From Hymenobacter siberiensis (GTDB lineage Bacteria > Bacteroidota > Bacteroidia > Cytophagales > Hymenobacteraceae): 64,000 nt of DNA. The position numbers and the translations under genes are program-made. Shown piece by piece: positions 1-7,889 of this stretch. The notes below the pieces were generated by a model. The model was not told where the DNA came from. It worked only from the letters and a program-made list of their open reading frames with translations, and searched no databases. The stretch spans positions 3,906,001-3,970,000 of the forward strand of contig NZ_JAHLZY020000001.1 of the NCBI RefSeq assembly GCF_018967865.2. Direction: 5' to 3'. The first letter of the stretch is position 1; every line of letters starts with the position of its first letter.

Positions 1-201
1 GAAGCCGAACTTAGGCACACGGCGCTGGAGGGGCATCTGGCCACCTTCAAAACCGGACTTGCGCTTGTAGCCCGAGCGCGACTTGGCGCCTTTGTGACCA
101 CGGGTGGACGTACCACCACGCGTAGAGCCTTCGCCCCGGCCAATCCGCTTCTCGTTTTTAGTCGAGCCGTAGGCGGGCGATAGATTGCTGAGATTAAGCA
201 T
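1..201 (-). CDS. rplO: Ribosomal protein L15 (uL15), N-terminal part; truncated by window edge
   Basis: The reading frame starts at the ATG complementary to 199-201 and stays open to base 1. It begins [19 protein letters not shown] and continues with the Gly/Arg-rich stretch typical of the L15 amino end ([18 protein letters not shown]). L15 is a late-assembling 50S protein that contacts 23S rRNA. About 67 codons are visible; the rest lies outside the window. It follows rpmD by 12 bases, the usual spc-operon order, so co-transcription from the rpsH promoters is expected. Confidence 0.95.
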   Translation of the reverse strand, partial: MLNLSNLSPAYGSTKNEKRIGRGEGSTRGGTSTRGHKGAKSRSGYKRKSGFEGGQMPLQRRVPKFGF

Positions 202-213
202 GACGATAATAGC

Positions 214-393
214 TTACAGTTCGGTTACTTGGAGCAAATGCTGCACGCTCTTAACCATGCCCATAACGGACGGGTTTACTTCGTGGGTAGCAGTGCTGTT
301 GAGTTTGTTCAGGCCGAGGGACTGAACGGTGCGCTTCTGACGCTCGGGGCGGTCAATGGCGCTGCGCACGAGCTTTACTTGAATTTGTGCCAT
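214..393 (-). CDS. rpmD: Ribosomal protein L30 (uL30)
   Basis: A 59-codon frame from the ATG at 393 to the TAA at 214, too short for many ORF callers. The product starts MAQIQVKLVRSAIDRPERQK and carries the L30 signature region with LGLNKLN followed by a conserved HEVNPSVMGMV segment. Bacterial L30 is normally about 60 residues, so this is full length. It lies between rpsE (5 bases away) and rplO (12 bases away), its standard spc-operon position. Confidence 0.95.
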   Translation of the reverse strand: MAQIQVKLVRSAIDRPERQKRTVQSLGLNKLNSTATHEVNPSVMGMVKSVQHLLQVTEL

Positions 394-398
394 GTCAA

Positions 399-974
399 TT
401 AACCGTTAAAAACGCGGGCCAAAGAAATACCACGGGCTTGAGCGATTTGCAACGGGTCACGCATTTTAGCGAGGGCTGCAAAAGTAGCTTTAACCACGTT
501 GTGAGGGTTCGACGAGCCTTTCGACTTCGCCAGCACATCCTTGATACCGGCGCTCTCGAACACGGCGCGCATTGCACCGCCGGCGATTACACCCGTACCA
601 GCCGCTGCGGGCTGGATGAGCACGAAACCACCGCCGTAGCGGCCTTCCATGAGGTGAGGAACGGTGTGCTTATACATCGGCACTTTCACCACGTTCTTCT
701 TAGCGTCGTCAATACCTTTGGCAATGGCGTCGGTTACTTCGTTGGCTTTGCCGAGGCCGTAGCCTACGTTGCCGTTGCCGTCGCCCACTACCACGATGGC
801 AGAGAAGCTAAAGCGGCGACCACCTTTCACCACCTTCGCTACGCGATTGATGGCTACTACTTTTTCTTTGAAGTCGGAGTCAGCACCCATGCGGGAGTTA
901 TCCTTGTTCCGGTCGCGGTCGTTGCTGCGCTGACGGTCTCCGCCAGGACGATTGTTGTCGCGTTCTTGCGCCAT
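399..974 (-). CDS. rpsE: Ribosomal protein S5 (uS5)
   Basis: 191 residues. It has the N-terminal double-stranded-RNA-binding-like S5 domain (about residues 34-97, with [21 protein letters not shown]) followed by the C-terminal S5 domain (APA-rich region with [15 protein letters not shown]). S5 is a 30S protein involved in decoding accuracy and mRNA entry. The first about 30 residues are an Arg/Asp/Asn-rich extension ([20 protein letters not shown]), longer and more polar than in E. coli. The gene is 6 bases from rplR and 5 from rpmD, so it is translated as part of the spc operon. Confidence 0.97.
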   Translation of the reverse strand: MAQERDNNRPGGDRQRSNDRDRNKDNSRMGADSDFKEKVVAINRVAKVVKGGRRFSFSAIVVVGDGNGNVGYGLGKANEVTDAIAKGIDDAKKNVVKVPMYKHTVPHLMEGRYGGGFVLIQPAAAGTGVIAGGAMRAVFESAGIKDVLAKSKGSSNPHNVVKATFAALAKMRDPLQIAQARGISLARVFNG

Positions 975-980
975 GATAAT

Positions 981-1331
981 TTAGAAATTGAGGCCGCCTT
1001 CGCGAGCACCTTCAGCCAATGATTTTACGCGACCGTGGTAGAGGTAACCCGAGCGGTCGAACACCACTTTCGTGATGCCTTTCTCTTGGGCGACGGCGGC
1101 GAGCTGCCGACCTACGGCAGCAGCCAGAGCCACACCGTTACCACCTTCGGCGGTTACTTTTTTCGACGTTGCGGAGGCCAAGGTGTGGCCGGTCGTGTCG
1201 TCGATAATCTGAGCATAAATGCCCGTGTTGCTGCGGAACACCGACAGGCGCGGACGCTCCGTAGTGCCGGACACTTTCGTGCGGATGATGCGCTGAATCC
1301 GCTTGCGGCGAGTTGCTTTATCAAATGCCAT
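981..1331 (-). CDS. rplR: Ribosomal protein L18 (uL18)
   Basis: 116 residues, the usual bacterial length. It opens with the basic 5S-rRNA-binding tail ([20 protein letters not shown]) and contains the L18 core motifs [20 protein letters not shown] and [19 protein letters not shown]18 binds 5S rRNA together with L5 and places it in the central protuberance of the 50S subunit. The start is the ATG at 1331; no better upstream start is seen. Its neighbours rplF and rpsE lie 9 and 6 bases away. Confidence 0.97.
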   Translation of the reverse strand: MAFDKATRRKRIQRIIRTKVSGTTERPRLSVFRSNTGIYAQIIDDTTGHTLASATSKKVTAEGGNGVALAAAVGRQLAAVAQEKGITKVVFDRSGYLYHGRVKSLAEGAREGGLNF

Positions 1332-1340
1332 GATGCGAAT

Positions 1341-1895
1341 TTATTTAGAGGCCGTTTTACCAGCTTTGCGACGGATAATCTCACCCACGAAGCGCACACC
1401 TTTGCCTTTGTAAGGCTCCACTTTGCGCAGCGAACGAATTTTGGCAGCTACCTGGCCAAGCAACTGATTGTCGATGCTGTTGAGCGTCACAATCGGGTTC
1501 TTGCCTTTGTCGGTAACGGCAGTGGCGGTTACTTCGCCGGGGAGGGCGATGTACACGTTGTGCGAGTAGCCCAGGGCCAGCTCCAGCGTGCTGCCTACGA
1601 GCGAGGCTTTGTAACCTACACCTACCAACTCAAGCTTCTTCTCGAAACCAGCGCTAACACCGGTTACCATATTATTGATGAGCGAGCGGTACAGACCGTG
1701 CATGGCCTTGTGGCGCTTCTGCTCGGTTGGACGGGTTACGGTGAGAACACCGTCTTCGATGGCTACGGTGATGTCGCGGTCTACTTGCGTAGTGAGCGAG
1801 CCCTTGGGGCCTTTCACCGTCACCGCGTTGTCGTTGTCGACCGAAATAGCGACCCCAGCGGGGACGGAAATCGGCAGTTTACCAATACGTGACAT
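1341..1895 (-). CDS. rplF: Ribosomal protein L6 (uL6)
   Basis: 184 residues starting MSRIGKLPISVPAGVAISVD, the highly conserved L6 amino end. The two repeated L6 alpha/beta domains follow, and the C-terminal signature PYKGKGVRFVGEIIRRKAGK is present. L6 sits near the GTPase-associated region of the 50S subunit. The gene lies between rpsH (27 bases upstream) and rplR, the spc-operon arrangement. Nothing unusual is seen. Confidence 0.97.
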   Translation of the reverse strand: MSRIGKLPISVPAGVAISVDNDNAVTVKGPKGSLTTQVDRDITVAIEDGVLTVTRPTEQKRHKAMHGLYRSLINNMVTGVSAGFEKKLELVGVGYKASLVGSTLELALGYSHNVYIALPGEVTATAVTDKGKNPIVTLNSIDNQLLGQVAAKIRSLRKVEPYKGKGVRFVGEIIRRKAGKTASK

Positions 1896-1922
1896 AATTG
1901 AATTTGCTAAAGCGGTTCCGGA

Positions 1923-2321
1923 CTAGTACACGTAGCACAGCACCTCGCCGCCCACGTTCTCGGTTTTGCACTCTTTCTCCGTCATCACACCCTTCGAGGT
2001 GGAAATGATGGCCACACCCAGGCCGCTGAGGACGCGGGGCAGGTTGTCGGAAGCCACGTACTGACGCAAGCCGGGCGTCGAAACGCGCTGCAGCTTGGTG
2101 ATGGCGGGTGCCTTCGTGGTCGGGTTGTACTTCAGAGCAATTTTGATGGTGCCCTGAACCGACGAATCATCAAAACGGTACGACTGAATGTAGCCCTTGT
2201 GATAGAGCACTTTCGTGATTTCCTTTTTGATGTTGCTGGCCGGGATTTCTACCACCCGGTGGTTCGCCTTGATGGCGTTACGTACCCGGGTGAGGTAGTC
2301 GGCAATGGGGTCAGTGTTCAT
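1923..2321 (-). CDS. rpsH: Ribosomal protein S8 (uS8); first gene of the distal spc segment
   Basis: 132 residues, normal length. It starts MNTDPIADYLTRVRNAIKAN and ends with the conserved ISTSKGVMTEKECKTENVGGE region that binds helix 21 of 16S rRNA. In most bacteria rpsH follows rpsN directly. Here a 3.7-kb block lies between them, and rpsH instead has two of its own promoters (2355-2385 and 2505-2535). S8 is a translational repressor of the spc operon in E. coli; whether it is here cannot be told. Confidence 0.97.
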   Translation of the reverse strand: MNTDPIADYLTRVRNAIKANHRVVEIPASNIKKEITKVLYHKGYIQSYRFDDSSVQGTIKIALKYNPTTKAPAITKLQRVSTPGLRQYVASDNLPRVLSGLGVAIISTSKGVMTEKECKTENVGGEVLCYVY

Positions 2322-2354
2322 TATTTATTAAATACGTCCGCTTTTTTCGGAGCG

Positions 2355-2385
2355 CAAAGATAAGAAAATTTCGCCGGGTGCCCAA
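2355..2385 (-). promoter_or_regulatory. Proximal promoter of rpsH-rplO
   Basis: On the minus strand the -7 element reads TATCTTTG (2362-2355) and a TTG lies 20 bases upstream (2385-2383), matching the Bacteroidota consensus TTG-N19to21-TAnnTTTG. The sequence after the -7 box is CGCTCCGAAAAAAG, similar to the other ribosomal promoters in this window. The promoter is about 35 bases before the rpsH start. Confidence 0.65.
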
Positions 2386-2504
2386 CGGGACCAACGAAAT
2401 TTCGGTTAAGACTACTTGGCACGTCCGGCGACGGCACGGCCAATGGTTTCTTTTGGCAACCTGCCAAATGGTTTTGAGGCAAGCCTCGATACTTTTTCGG
2501 AGTG

Positions 2505-2535
2505 CAAAGGTAGCAGGCTCACAGGGCTTTTGCAA
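2505..2535 (-). promoter_or_regulatory. Distal promoter of rpsH-rplO
   Basis: A second minus-strand copy of the same design: TACCTTTG at 2512-2505 with TTG 20 bases upstream (2535-2533). It continues CACTCCGAAAAAG, almost the same initially transcribed sequence as the proximal promoter 150 bases downstream. A tandem pair fits the strong expression expected of ribosomal genes. Confidence 0.6.
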
Positions 2536-2602
2536 GCTTTGCCCCGAAGTTTCCTTTGAGCTGGCTACAGTAGTGCACGGCCGACTTCTACATAACCGGT
2601 AC

Positions 2603-2642
2603 ATGAAGAAGCCCAGTCGCGTTAGCAACCGGGCTTCTTCAT
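2603..2642 (-). terminator. Hairpin after the aldehyde dehydrogenase gene
   Basis: Twelve-base arms (ATGAAGAAGCCC and its complement) around a 16-base loop, about 50 bases after the dehydrogenase stop. The T-run is on the plus-strand side (after 2645), so on the minus strand it is a strong hairpin without a classical U-tract. It probably ends or trims the dehydrogenase transcript before the rpsH promoters. Confidence 0.45.
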
Positions 2643-2691
2643 AGCTTTTTTCATCTTCTCTGCTTGCACTTAAAAAGTGAAGTATATGCTG

Positions 2692-4236
2692 CTAAGCTTT
2701 TTCGGGCAGATAAGTGGCATCGGGGTAATTTCCGAGCACAGGCTGACCGGCCGGACCGTTGGTTACGGCTTCCACCAGTAGCTTACCTCCCACAAATGCT
2801 CCCTTCCAAGATTCACCCAAACCACCGAATACTTCCTCACGGTCACCGCGCGAGCGCAGCTTGTTTACGCCCACTTTGAAGGAGCGTATTTCGCGGGCCG
2901 TGCGGCGGGCCAGCTCTTCGTCGTCGGAGGCAATCGCGGCCACCAAGGCACCATTCGAAATGTTCATTTCGCCTACCAGCTCCTCCATGCGGTCAACCAG
3001 CACGATGCTGTCGATGGGCCCAAAAGGCTCCTTGAAGTAAAGCTCGCTCTGACGGGGCAGATTCACCAGCGCACGGGGCATGGCATAGGCCGACCGGTCC
3101 TGGCCGGGCAGGAAGAGACTGTCGTCGAATTTACCTTCGTAAATGGGCGTAGCACCAGTTTTGAGAGCGTCAGCGTAGAGGCGGTCGAGGTCCTGGACCT
3201 GCGCCGTATTGATGACCGGGCCAAAGGCGAGGTCGGGTAGCTTATCACCCGCATTGTCCACCAAGGTAGGATTACCCACTTTCAGGTTGCGCACGGCTTC
3301 GGTATAGGTTTCGAGGAACTGGGGAAATAGTCGGCGTTCGACTACGAAGCGCACATAAGCAGTGCAGCGCTGCTTGCCGTAGTCGTAGCCTTTTTTGAGC
3401 TGGTCGGCCAAGGCATTCCAGTCGCTGTAGTCCCAGATGCCGTAGGCGTTGACGCCCTCCATTTCGAGCATGTAGCGTTTGTCGGTAGTAGAAAGCGCAT
3501 CGGCAATGTTGCGCGCATTTTTGCGCCCTCCCACAAAGCTGAGGCAGTCGATGGCAGGATGCTTTACCAGGGCGTCGCTTAGCTCGCCGCCGGCACCACT
3601 CACCAGCGTCACGGGCAGGCCGGCCCGGCGCACTAAGGCAAACGCCAGGCTCAGGGAAATGAAGCCACCGTCGGTAGGCGTTTTGGCGATTACGGAATTC
3701 CCGCAAAGGGCTTGCACCAGCACGGCATGGAGCAGCACCGACATGGGATAGTTCCAAGAGGCAATGTTGGACACCAGACCCAAGGGGGTGCGGCTGCCCA
3801 GCATCGAGTCAATGTTGTCGACGTACCATTGCGCCCCCTCTACGGCCCGGTCGATATCGGTGAAGCCCAACTTGTAGGTTTTCCCGATTTCCCACATCAG
3901 CAGCTTGCCGATGAGCTCTACCTGCGGCCGCAGCAGGTCGAGCGCGGCCTGCACCCTGGTCCGGCGCTCATCGTGGCTGATAGCGGCCCAGGGCGCAGCT
4001 TCATTCTTGGCGGCCACCACGGCACGGACAGCCGCATCCTGATTCAGCATGGGCAGGCTGCCCAGCACGGTACCATCAATGGGCGAGCGAAACTCCCGGG
4101 GCCGGCCGGGCTCCTGCCAATGCCCCTCCATCAGATTAAGGAAACCACCCTCGGCGGTGAATATTTCCGGAGTCACCTGCTTCACCTGAGCCAGCAGGGT
4201 GGCGTATTCTACCTGGGGAGAAATGATTTTGGGCAT
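2692..4236 (-). CDS. Aldehyde dehydrogenase family protein with divergent active-site motifs
   Basis: 514 residues from the ATG at 4236 (a TTG at 4257 would add seven). The ALDH fold is recognisable: IASWNYPM near the NAD-binding start, a nucleotide-loop region reading SFVGGRKNAR, a Glu-containing segment LEMEGVNAYGIW where most ALDHs have LELGGK, the catalytic-cysteine region GKQRCTAYVRFVV, and KEPFGPI near the end. ALDHs oxidise aldehydes to acids or CoA esters with NAD(P)+; the substrate cannot be inferred. The gene stands between rpsN and rpsH with a terminator-like hairpin behind it, so it is a guest in the spc operon. No signal peptide is seen; it should be cytoplasmic. Confidence 0.85.
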   Translation of the reverse strand: MPKIISPQVEYATLLAQVKQVTPEIFTAEGGFLNLMEGHWQEPGRPREFRSPIDGTVLGSLPMLNQDAAVRAVVAAKNEAAPWAAISHDERRTRVQAALDLLRPQVELIGKLLMWEIGKTYKLGFTDIDRAVEGAQWYVDNIDSMLGSRTPLGLVSNIASWNYPMSVLLHAVLVQALCGNSVIAKTPTDGGFISLSLAFALVRRAGLPVTLVSGAGGELSDALVKHPAIDCLSFVGGRKNARNIADALSTTDKRYMLEMEGVNAYGIWDYSDWNALADQLKKGYDYGKQRCTAYVRFVVERRLFPQFLETYTEAVRNLKVGNPTLVDNAGDKLPDLAFGPVINTAQVQDLDRLYADALKTGATPIYEGKFDDSLFLPGQDRSAYAMPRALVNLPRQSELYFKEPFGPIDSIVLVDRMEELVGEMNISNGALVAAIASDDEELARRTAREIRSFKVGVNKLRSRGDREEVFGGLGESWKGAFVGGKLLVEAVTNGPAGQPVLGNYPDATYLPEKA

Positions 4237-4365
4237 GAGCTGGGTACTGGTTTGCAAAAAACAGTAGGTGAGTGATGAATACTGACATCAAGCACGAGTT
4301 TAACAAATTGTTTTCCAGCAATAATTACCCATATGCATCCACTACTCCAATGAAAGCTATTTAAG

Positions 4366-4436
4366 CTGTTTAGAAAGTCCTCAAACGGTCATACAGCGCG
4401 CAGCGAAGCATGACCGTTTGAGGACTTTCTAAACAG
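4366..4436. repeat. Perfect 27-bp inverted repeat (palindrome family A1)
   Basis: Arms 4366-4392 and 4410-4436 are exact reverse complements (CTGTTTAGAAAGTCCTCAAA continuing to CGGTCAT), separated by a 17-base loop rich in CGCG. A diverged relative occurs at 50909-50987. It lies upstream of the dehydrogenase gene, beside but outside the IS630 element. It has no coding capacity and could be a MITE or a REP-like unit. Confidence 0.85.
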
Positions 4437-4580
4437 ATTCTATGTCCTGCGAACTTCACGACACCGCCCAATTAGATTATCCTCTTTATGCGCAATACTA
4501 AGCGCATTACTAAACGCATTTCACCGGCTTGTCGGCGGCCTAGTGGTTCAAAAACTTTAATTGGTCGTATCGGATTAAGG

Positions 4581-5063
4581 ATGACTAAGTCCTTCGTTAT
4601 GACCCTTTATCGCCTTTACCTGACCGCCGACGAACGCCAGACCCTAGAGGGGTGGCAGAAGAAGTATAAAGCCCATTCGGCTAAGCTTCGGGACATTCAA
4701 ATTTTATTGAACAGCGACGAGCAGACCGGGCGCCGCCCGGCCCTGGAACTGGCTGCCGTGCTGGGCATCTGCACGCGCACGGTGGAACGGGTACGCCGTC
4801 AGTTCTGCGAGGAAGGCCTGAAGATGTTCGAGCCGAAAGTACGTAAAACACGCTCTGACAAGAAGATAGATGGTCGGGTAGAAGCCCATCTGACGGTCTT
4901 GCTCTGCCAAAGCCCCCCCGACGACCACCCGCGCTGGCAGTTGGGGATGCTGGCCAACCGGCTGGTGGAGTTGCAGGTGGTCGAGCATATTTCGACCACG
5001 ATGGTGGCGCGGCTGCTAAAAAAAACGAACTTAAGCCTTTTCAGGGCCCCACGCAGTGGGTGA
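4581..5063 (+). CDS. IS630-family transposase, N-terminal frame (orfA)
   Basis: 160 residues from the ATG at 4581; the longer in-frame start at 4488 lies outside the element and is rejected. The segment RRPALELAAVLGICTRTVER is a helix-turn-helix of the kind IS630 transposases use to bind their ends. Just before the stop the frame contains eight consecutive A (5018-5025) in the arrangement CTA AAA AAA A, a typical slippery heptamer. A -1 slip there continues into the downstream frame as KKNELKPFQGPTQW, giving a full product of about 376 residues. Without a slip this is a truncated DNA-binding protein. Confidence 0.8.
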   Translation: MTKSFVMTLYRLYLTADERQTLEGWQKKYKAHSAKLRDIQILLNSDEQTGRRPALELAAVLGICTRTVERVRRQFCEEGLKMFEPKVRKTRSDKKIDGRVEAHLTVLLCQSPPDDHPRWQLGMLANRLVELQVVEHISTTMVARLLKKTNLSLFRAPRSG

Positions 5064-5710
5064 TTCCGGCCGAAGAGAACGCGGCCTTTGTGTGCCAGAT
5101 GGAGCAGGTGCTCGACGTGTACGAGCAGCCCTACGACGCGGATTTTCCCGTTGTGTGCCTGGACGAATCGCCTAAACAACTACTCGATTACCAAGAATTT
5201 ACTGCTTCCAACGGGCAGCCACACCGCGATTCGGAATACGTGCGCCGGGGCGTGGTGGAGTTGTTCGTCGCCACCGAACCGTTGCGCGGTTGGCGCGAGT
5301 TGACCGTGGAGAACGACCACAAAGCCGCCACGTGGGTGCAGTTTGTGGCCCGGCTAATGGATACGACCTACCGGGAAGCGAAAAAAGTGCGCTGGGTGAT
5401 GGACAACCTGAGTACGCACCGAATCAGCAACTTCTACGCCCACTTCCCACCGGAAGTCGCCCGGGCCTATGTGCAGCGGATGGAAATCATTTACACCCCC
5501 GTCCACGGGTCGTGGCTGAATATGGCTGAAATTGAATTCTCCGTCCTCACGCGCCAAGTGCTTGACCGCCCCTTTTCGAGCAAAGAAGCCGTGCAGGCGG
5601 TCATCGAACGGTGGAAAAACAAGCAAAATGCCAACCTAAAACCGCGCAACTGGCAATTCAAAACCGCTGATGCCCGCATCAAATTAAACCGATTATACCC
5701 GACTATTTAA
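5060..5710 (+). CDS. IS630-family transposase, catalytic DDE frame (orfB)
   Basis: 216 residues. It carries the catalytic triad of the IS630/Tc1 group: the first Asp in VVCLDESPKQLL, the second in VMDNLSTH, and the Glu in GSWLNMAEIEFS. The ATG at 5060 overlaps the orfA stop by 4 bases, but the real N-terminus probably comes from -1 frameshifting at the A8 run near 5018-5025. The stop lies in the right inverted repeat, as is common in compact ISs. No disabling change is seen in the catalytic residues, so the element may be active. Confidence 0.85.
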   Translation: MIPAEENAAFVCQMEQVLDVYEQPYDADFPVVCLDESPKQLLDYQEFTASNGQPHRDSEYVRRGVVELFVATEPLRGWRELTVENDHKAATWVQFVARLMDTTYREAKKVRWVMDNLSTHRISNFYAHFPPEVARAYVQRMEIIYTPVHGSWLNMAEIEFSVLTRQVLDRPFSSKEAVQAVIERWKNKQNANLKPRNWQFKTADARIKLNRLYPTI

Positions 5711-5921
5711 TGTTTTTGACCAGTAGTTGGCCGCGCATTTTGGAAAGCATCATACGGTCATGATATAGTTTACCGTATCTATGATTTGGCAACATAATGT
5801 TTTCCCACGCGCCTAATATTTCCGCCTCTCCTACTCTACACTTTTCGGCACATCCTGCCCCAAACAGGAAGGTCAACAGACACATTGAAGCAAGCTTTAC
5901 GGAGAAGTGCATTTGAATCAT
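5703..5921 (-). pseudogene. Small lipoprotein gene interrupted by the IS630 element
   Basis: The frame starts at 5921 (MIQMHFSVKLASMC) with a lipoprotein signal peptide ending LTFLFGAGC, a fair lipobox for attachment at the Cys. The remaining about 48 residues match no family I recognise. The frame enters the IS at 5724 and stops at 5703 inside its right end. Removing the IS and one TA joins it to the sequence below 4541, extending it by about 24 codons to a TAA at 4472-4474. That tail is low-complexity (RLVMRLVLRIKR), so the original C-terminus is uncertain. Confidence 0.55.
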
Positions 5922-5937
5922 ATTTACAGGTCTGGAA

Positions 5938-5976
5938 ACAAAAATAGGCGCTCCCACCAAAGTGGAAGCGCCTATT
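5938..5976 (-). terminator. Terminator after rpsN
   Basis: On the minus strand the sequence AATAGGCGCTTCCACTTTGG folds with TGGGAGCGCCTATT and is followed at once by TTTTTGTTT. The 10-bp stem and T-run are about 30 bases past the rpsN stop. This marks the end of the rplC-rpsN transcript and fits the need for a new promoter before rpsH. Confidence 0.8.
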
Positions 5977-6006
5977 CAATTGCTTAGCGAAAAGCCTAAC
6001 TGGATA

Positions 6007-6276
6007 CTACCAGCTCGACTTGGTCACACCAGGAATCTTCCCAGCGAGGGCCATTTCGCGGAAACGCACGCGGCTGATGCCAAACTTGCGCATGTAGCCG
6101 CGAGGGCGGCCGTCAATCATGTCGCGGTTGTGCAGGCGCACGGGCGAAGCGTTTTTGGGCAGCTTGTCGAGACCTTCGTAGTCGCCGGCAGCTTTCAGAG
6201 CCTTGCGCTTCTCAGCGTAGCGGGCCACGGTGGCAATGCGCTTGCGCTCCCGTGCTTTGATGGATTCTTTAGCCAT
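6007..6276 (-). CDS. rpsN: Ribosomal protein S14 (uS14), zinc-free form
   Basis: 89 residues beginning [20 protein letters not shown] and ending with the conserved [20 protein letters not shown] and PGVTKSSW. It has no CxxC pairs, so this is the long zinc-independent form of S14, which binds 16S rRNA in the 30S head. It follows rplE by 12 bases. It is the last gene of this transcript because a terminator follows; normally rpsH would come next. Confidence 0.97.
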   Translation of the reverse strand: MAKESIKARERKRIATVARYAEKRKALKAAGDYEGLDKLPKNASPVRLHNRDMIDGRPRGYMRKFGISRVRFREMALAGKIPGVTKSSW

Positions 6277-6288
6277 AAGAGGTAGGGA

Positions 6289-6843
6289 TTAAGCGTCTTT
6301 TTTAGCGTTGGCGAAAGGCATACCGAAAGCTTTCAGCAATTCGTAGCTCTGCTCATCGTTCTCAGCATTGGTCACGAACGTGATGTCCATGCCCGAAATG
6401 CCTTTGATTTTGTCAATTGAGATTTCGGGGAAGATGATTTGCTCCTTCACGCCGAGCGTGTAGTTGCCACGACCATCGAAACCTTTGTCGTTGATGCCTT
6501 TGAAGTCACGTACGCGGGGCAGGGCCACCGTCAGAAGACGGTCCATGAACTCGTACATACGCTCGCCGCGCAGCGTCACTTTCGCACCGATAGGCATGCC
6601 TTCGCGGAGCTTAAAGTTCGACACCGATTTCTTGGCGATGGTGGCAATGGCTTTCTGGCCGGTGATAACCGTCAGTTCTTCCACGCCGTTGTCAACCAGC
6701 TTCTTGTCAGCTACCGCAGCGCCGATGCCACGGTTGATGCAGATTTTGGTGACACGGGGTACCTGCATGATGCTCTTGAACTGGAATTTCTCCTGGAGCG
6801 CGGGTACGATGTCTTTTTTATAAATGTCTTTGAGACGGGCCAT
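6289..6843 (-). CDS. rplE: Ribosomal protein L5 (uL5)
   Basis: 184 residues, standard length. It has the L5 signatures [27 protein letters not shown] and [15 protein letters not shown], and the C-terminal [12 protein letters not shown]5 binds 5S rRNA with L18 and contacts the P-site tRNA. It lies between rplX (15 bases) and rpsN (12 bases) in the expected order. Confidence 0.97.
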   Translation of the reverse strand: MARLKDIYKKDIVPALQEKFQFKSIMQVPRVTKICINRGIGAAVADKKLVDNGVEELTVITGQKAIATIAKKSVSNFKLREGMPIGAKVTLRGERMYEFMDRLLTVALPRVRDFKGINDKGFDGRGNYTLGVKEQIIFPEISIDKIKGISGMDITFVTNAENDEQSYELLKAFGMPFANAKKDA

Positions 6844-6858
6844 GATGCGGGGGGCTGC

Positions 6859-7203
6859 TTAAGCCGTTTTGGCAGTGGCACGCATGGCTTTAGCAGGAGC
6901 AGCAGCCGGAGCTGCGTCAGCTGCGGCGCCCTTACGCACCCGCTCACCAGTGGTGGGGTTAATAGCCTGCACGTTGCTCACGTGCATGGGCGCCTCCATC
7001 TTGGTGATGCCGCCCTGGGGCGATTTGGCGCTCGGCTTATTGTGTTTCGTCACTAGGTTCAACCCCTCAACGGTTACGCGCTGGGTTACCCGGTTTACCG
7101 ACACGATTTTGCCGGTTTTGCCCTTTTCGTCGCCAGCAATCACCTTCACGGTATCGCCCGACTTTACGTGCAGCTGCACGGGGTCTGCTTTTCTGATAGC
7201 CAT
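6859..7203 (-). CDS. rplX: Ribosomal protein L24 (uL24)
   Basis: 114 residues with the KOW motif near the start (HVKSGDTVKVIAGDEKGKTG) and the following L24 region HNKPSAKSPQGGI and EAPMHVSNV. L24 is one of the two proteins that start 50S assembly on 23S rRNA. The last about 25 residues are an Ala/Lys-rich tail (GAAADAAPAAAPAKAMRA). It starts 3 bases after the rplN stop. Confidence 0.96.
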   Translation of the reverse strand: MAIRKADPVQLHVKSGDTVKVIAGDEKGKTGKIVSVNRVTQRVTVEGLNLVTKHNKPSAKSPQGGITKMEAPMHVSNVQAINPTTGERVRKGAAADAAPAAAPAKAMRATAKTA

Positions 7204-7206
7204 GAT

Positions 7207-7575
7207 TTAGAGTACTTCTGGTGCTAGGGATACGATTTTCATGAACTGACGCTCACGCAACTCACGGGCCACTGGGCCGAAGATACGCGTGCCGCGGGGC
7301 TCGTCGTTGTTGTTGAGCAACACGGCGGCGTTGTCGTCGAAGCGGATGTACGAACCGTCTTTACGACGAATCTCCTTCTTCACACGCACCACTACGGCCT
7401 TGCTTACGGTGCCTTTCTTAGCGTTGCCCGAAGGGATAGCCGACTTGATGGCCACCACAATCTTGTCGCCAACGCTGGCGTATTTCTTGCCCGTGCCACC
7501 CAAAACGCGGATGCAGAGGACTTCCTTAGCGCCGCTATTGTCGGCCACCGTCAGGCGAGATTCTTGCTGTATCAT
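7207..7575 (-). CDS. rplN: Ribosomal protein L14 (uL14)
   Basis: 122 residues, exactly the usual length. It starts [20 protein letters not shown] and contains the L14 signature ([20 protein letters not shown] and [20 protein letters not shown]). L14 forms part of the intersubunit bridge with the 30S subunit. It is spaced 9 bases from rpsQ and 3 from rplX. Confidence 0.97.
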   Translation of the reverse strand: MIQQESRLTVADNSGAKEVLCIRVLGGTGKKYASVGDKIVVAIKSAIPSGNAKKGTVSKAVVVRVKKEIRRKDGSYIRFDDNAAVLLNNNDEPRGTRIFGPVARELRERQFMKIVSLAPEVL

Positions 7576-7584
7576 CGAGTTAGT

Positions 7585-7884
7585 TTATTTAGCGCGTTCA
7601 ATAATTTCCACCAGGCGCCACCGCTTGGTTTTGCTCAGCGGACGGGTGCTCATGATGAGGACCGTGTCGCCTTCGCCGCACTCGTTTTTCTCGTCGTGGG
7701 CGTGGAATTTCGTGGTTTTGGTCACGAACTTGCCGTACTTGGGGTGCTTCTGTTTCTGCACCACAGCCACGGTGATGGACTTGTCCATCTTGCTGCTCGT
7801 CACCTTGCCAGTGATTTCTTTGCGCATGTTGCGCGAAGCTTCATCAGCAGCAGTTTGGTCTTGGGTTGTTACGTCGGTTGCCAT
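7585..7884 (-). CDS. rpsQ: Ribosomal protein S17 (uS17)
   Basis: 99 residues. The S17 OB-fold begins at about residue 20 ([20 protein letters not shown]) and contains the family motif [20 protein letters not shown]. The first about 19 residues are an acidic, Thr/Gln/Ala-rich extension beyond E. coli S17. An internal ATG at residue 20 would give a normal-length protein, so the start is not fully certain. S17 binds 16S rRNA early in 30S assembly. Confidence 0.93.
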   Translation of the reverse strand: MATDVTTQDQTAADEASRNMRKEITGKVTSSKMDKSITVAVVQKQKHPKYGKFVTKTTKFHAHDEKNECGEGDTVLIMSTRPLSKTKRWRLVEIIERAK

Positions 7885-7889
7885 CGGAA

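Larger units (their letters stand above)
2322..2691 (-). other. 370-bp promoter region between the aldehyde dehydrogenase gene and rpsH
   Basis: No credible gene lies here. From high to low coordinates the interval holds a 12-bp-stem hairpin after the dehydrogenase stop (2603-2642), a promoter at 2505-2535, and a second promoter of the same design at 2355-2385. It therefore acts as a terminator and restart zone that uncouples rpsH-rplO from whatever is upstream. Confidence 0.6.
4543..5723 (+). mobile_element. IS630-family insertion sequence, about 1181 bp, flanked by TA
   Basis: The two ends form an imperfect inverted repeat. The left end reads GTGGTTCAAAAACTTTAATT; the reverse complement of the right end reads CTGGTCAAAAACATTAAATA. 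Both ends are flanked by TA (4541-4542 and 5724-5725), the target duplicated by IS630/Tc1-type elements. The inside carries one transposase split over two overlapping frames. The element sits inside a small lipoprotein frame on the opposite strand, in the block between rpsN and rpsH. Confidence 0.85.

Noticed and set aside
4488..4580. N-terminal 31-codon extension of the IS630 transposase
   Set aside because: It starts outside the element boundary set by the inverted repeat and TA duplication.
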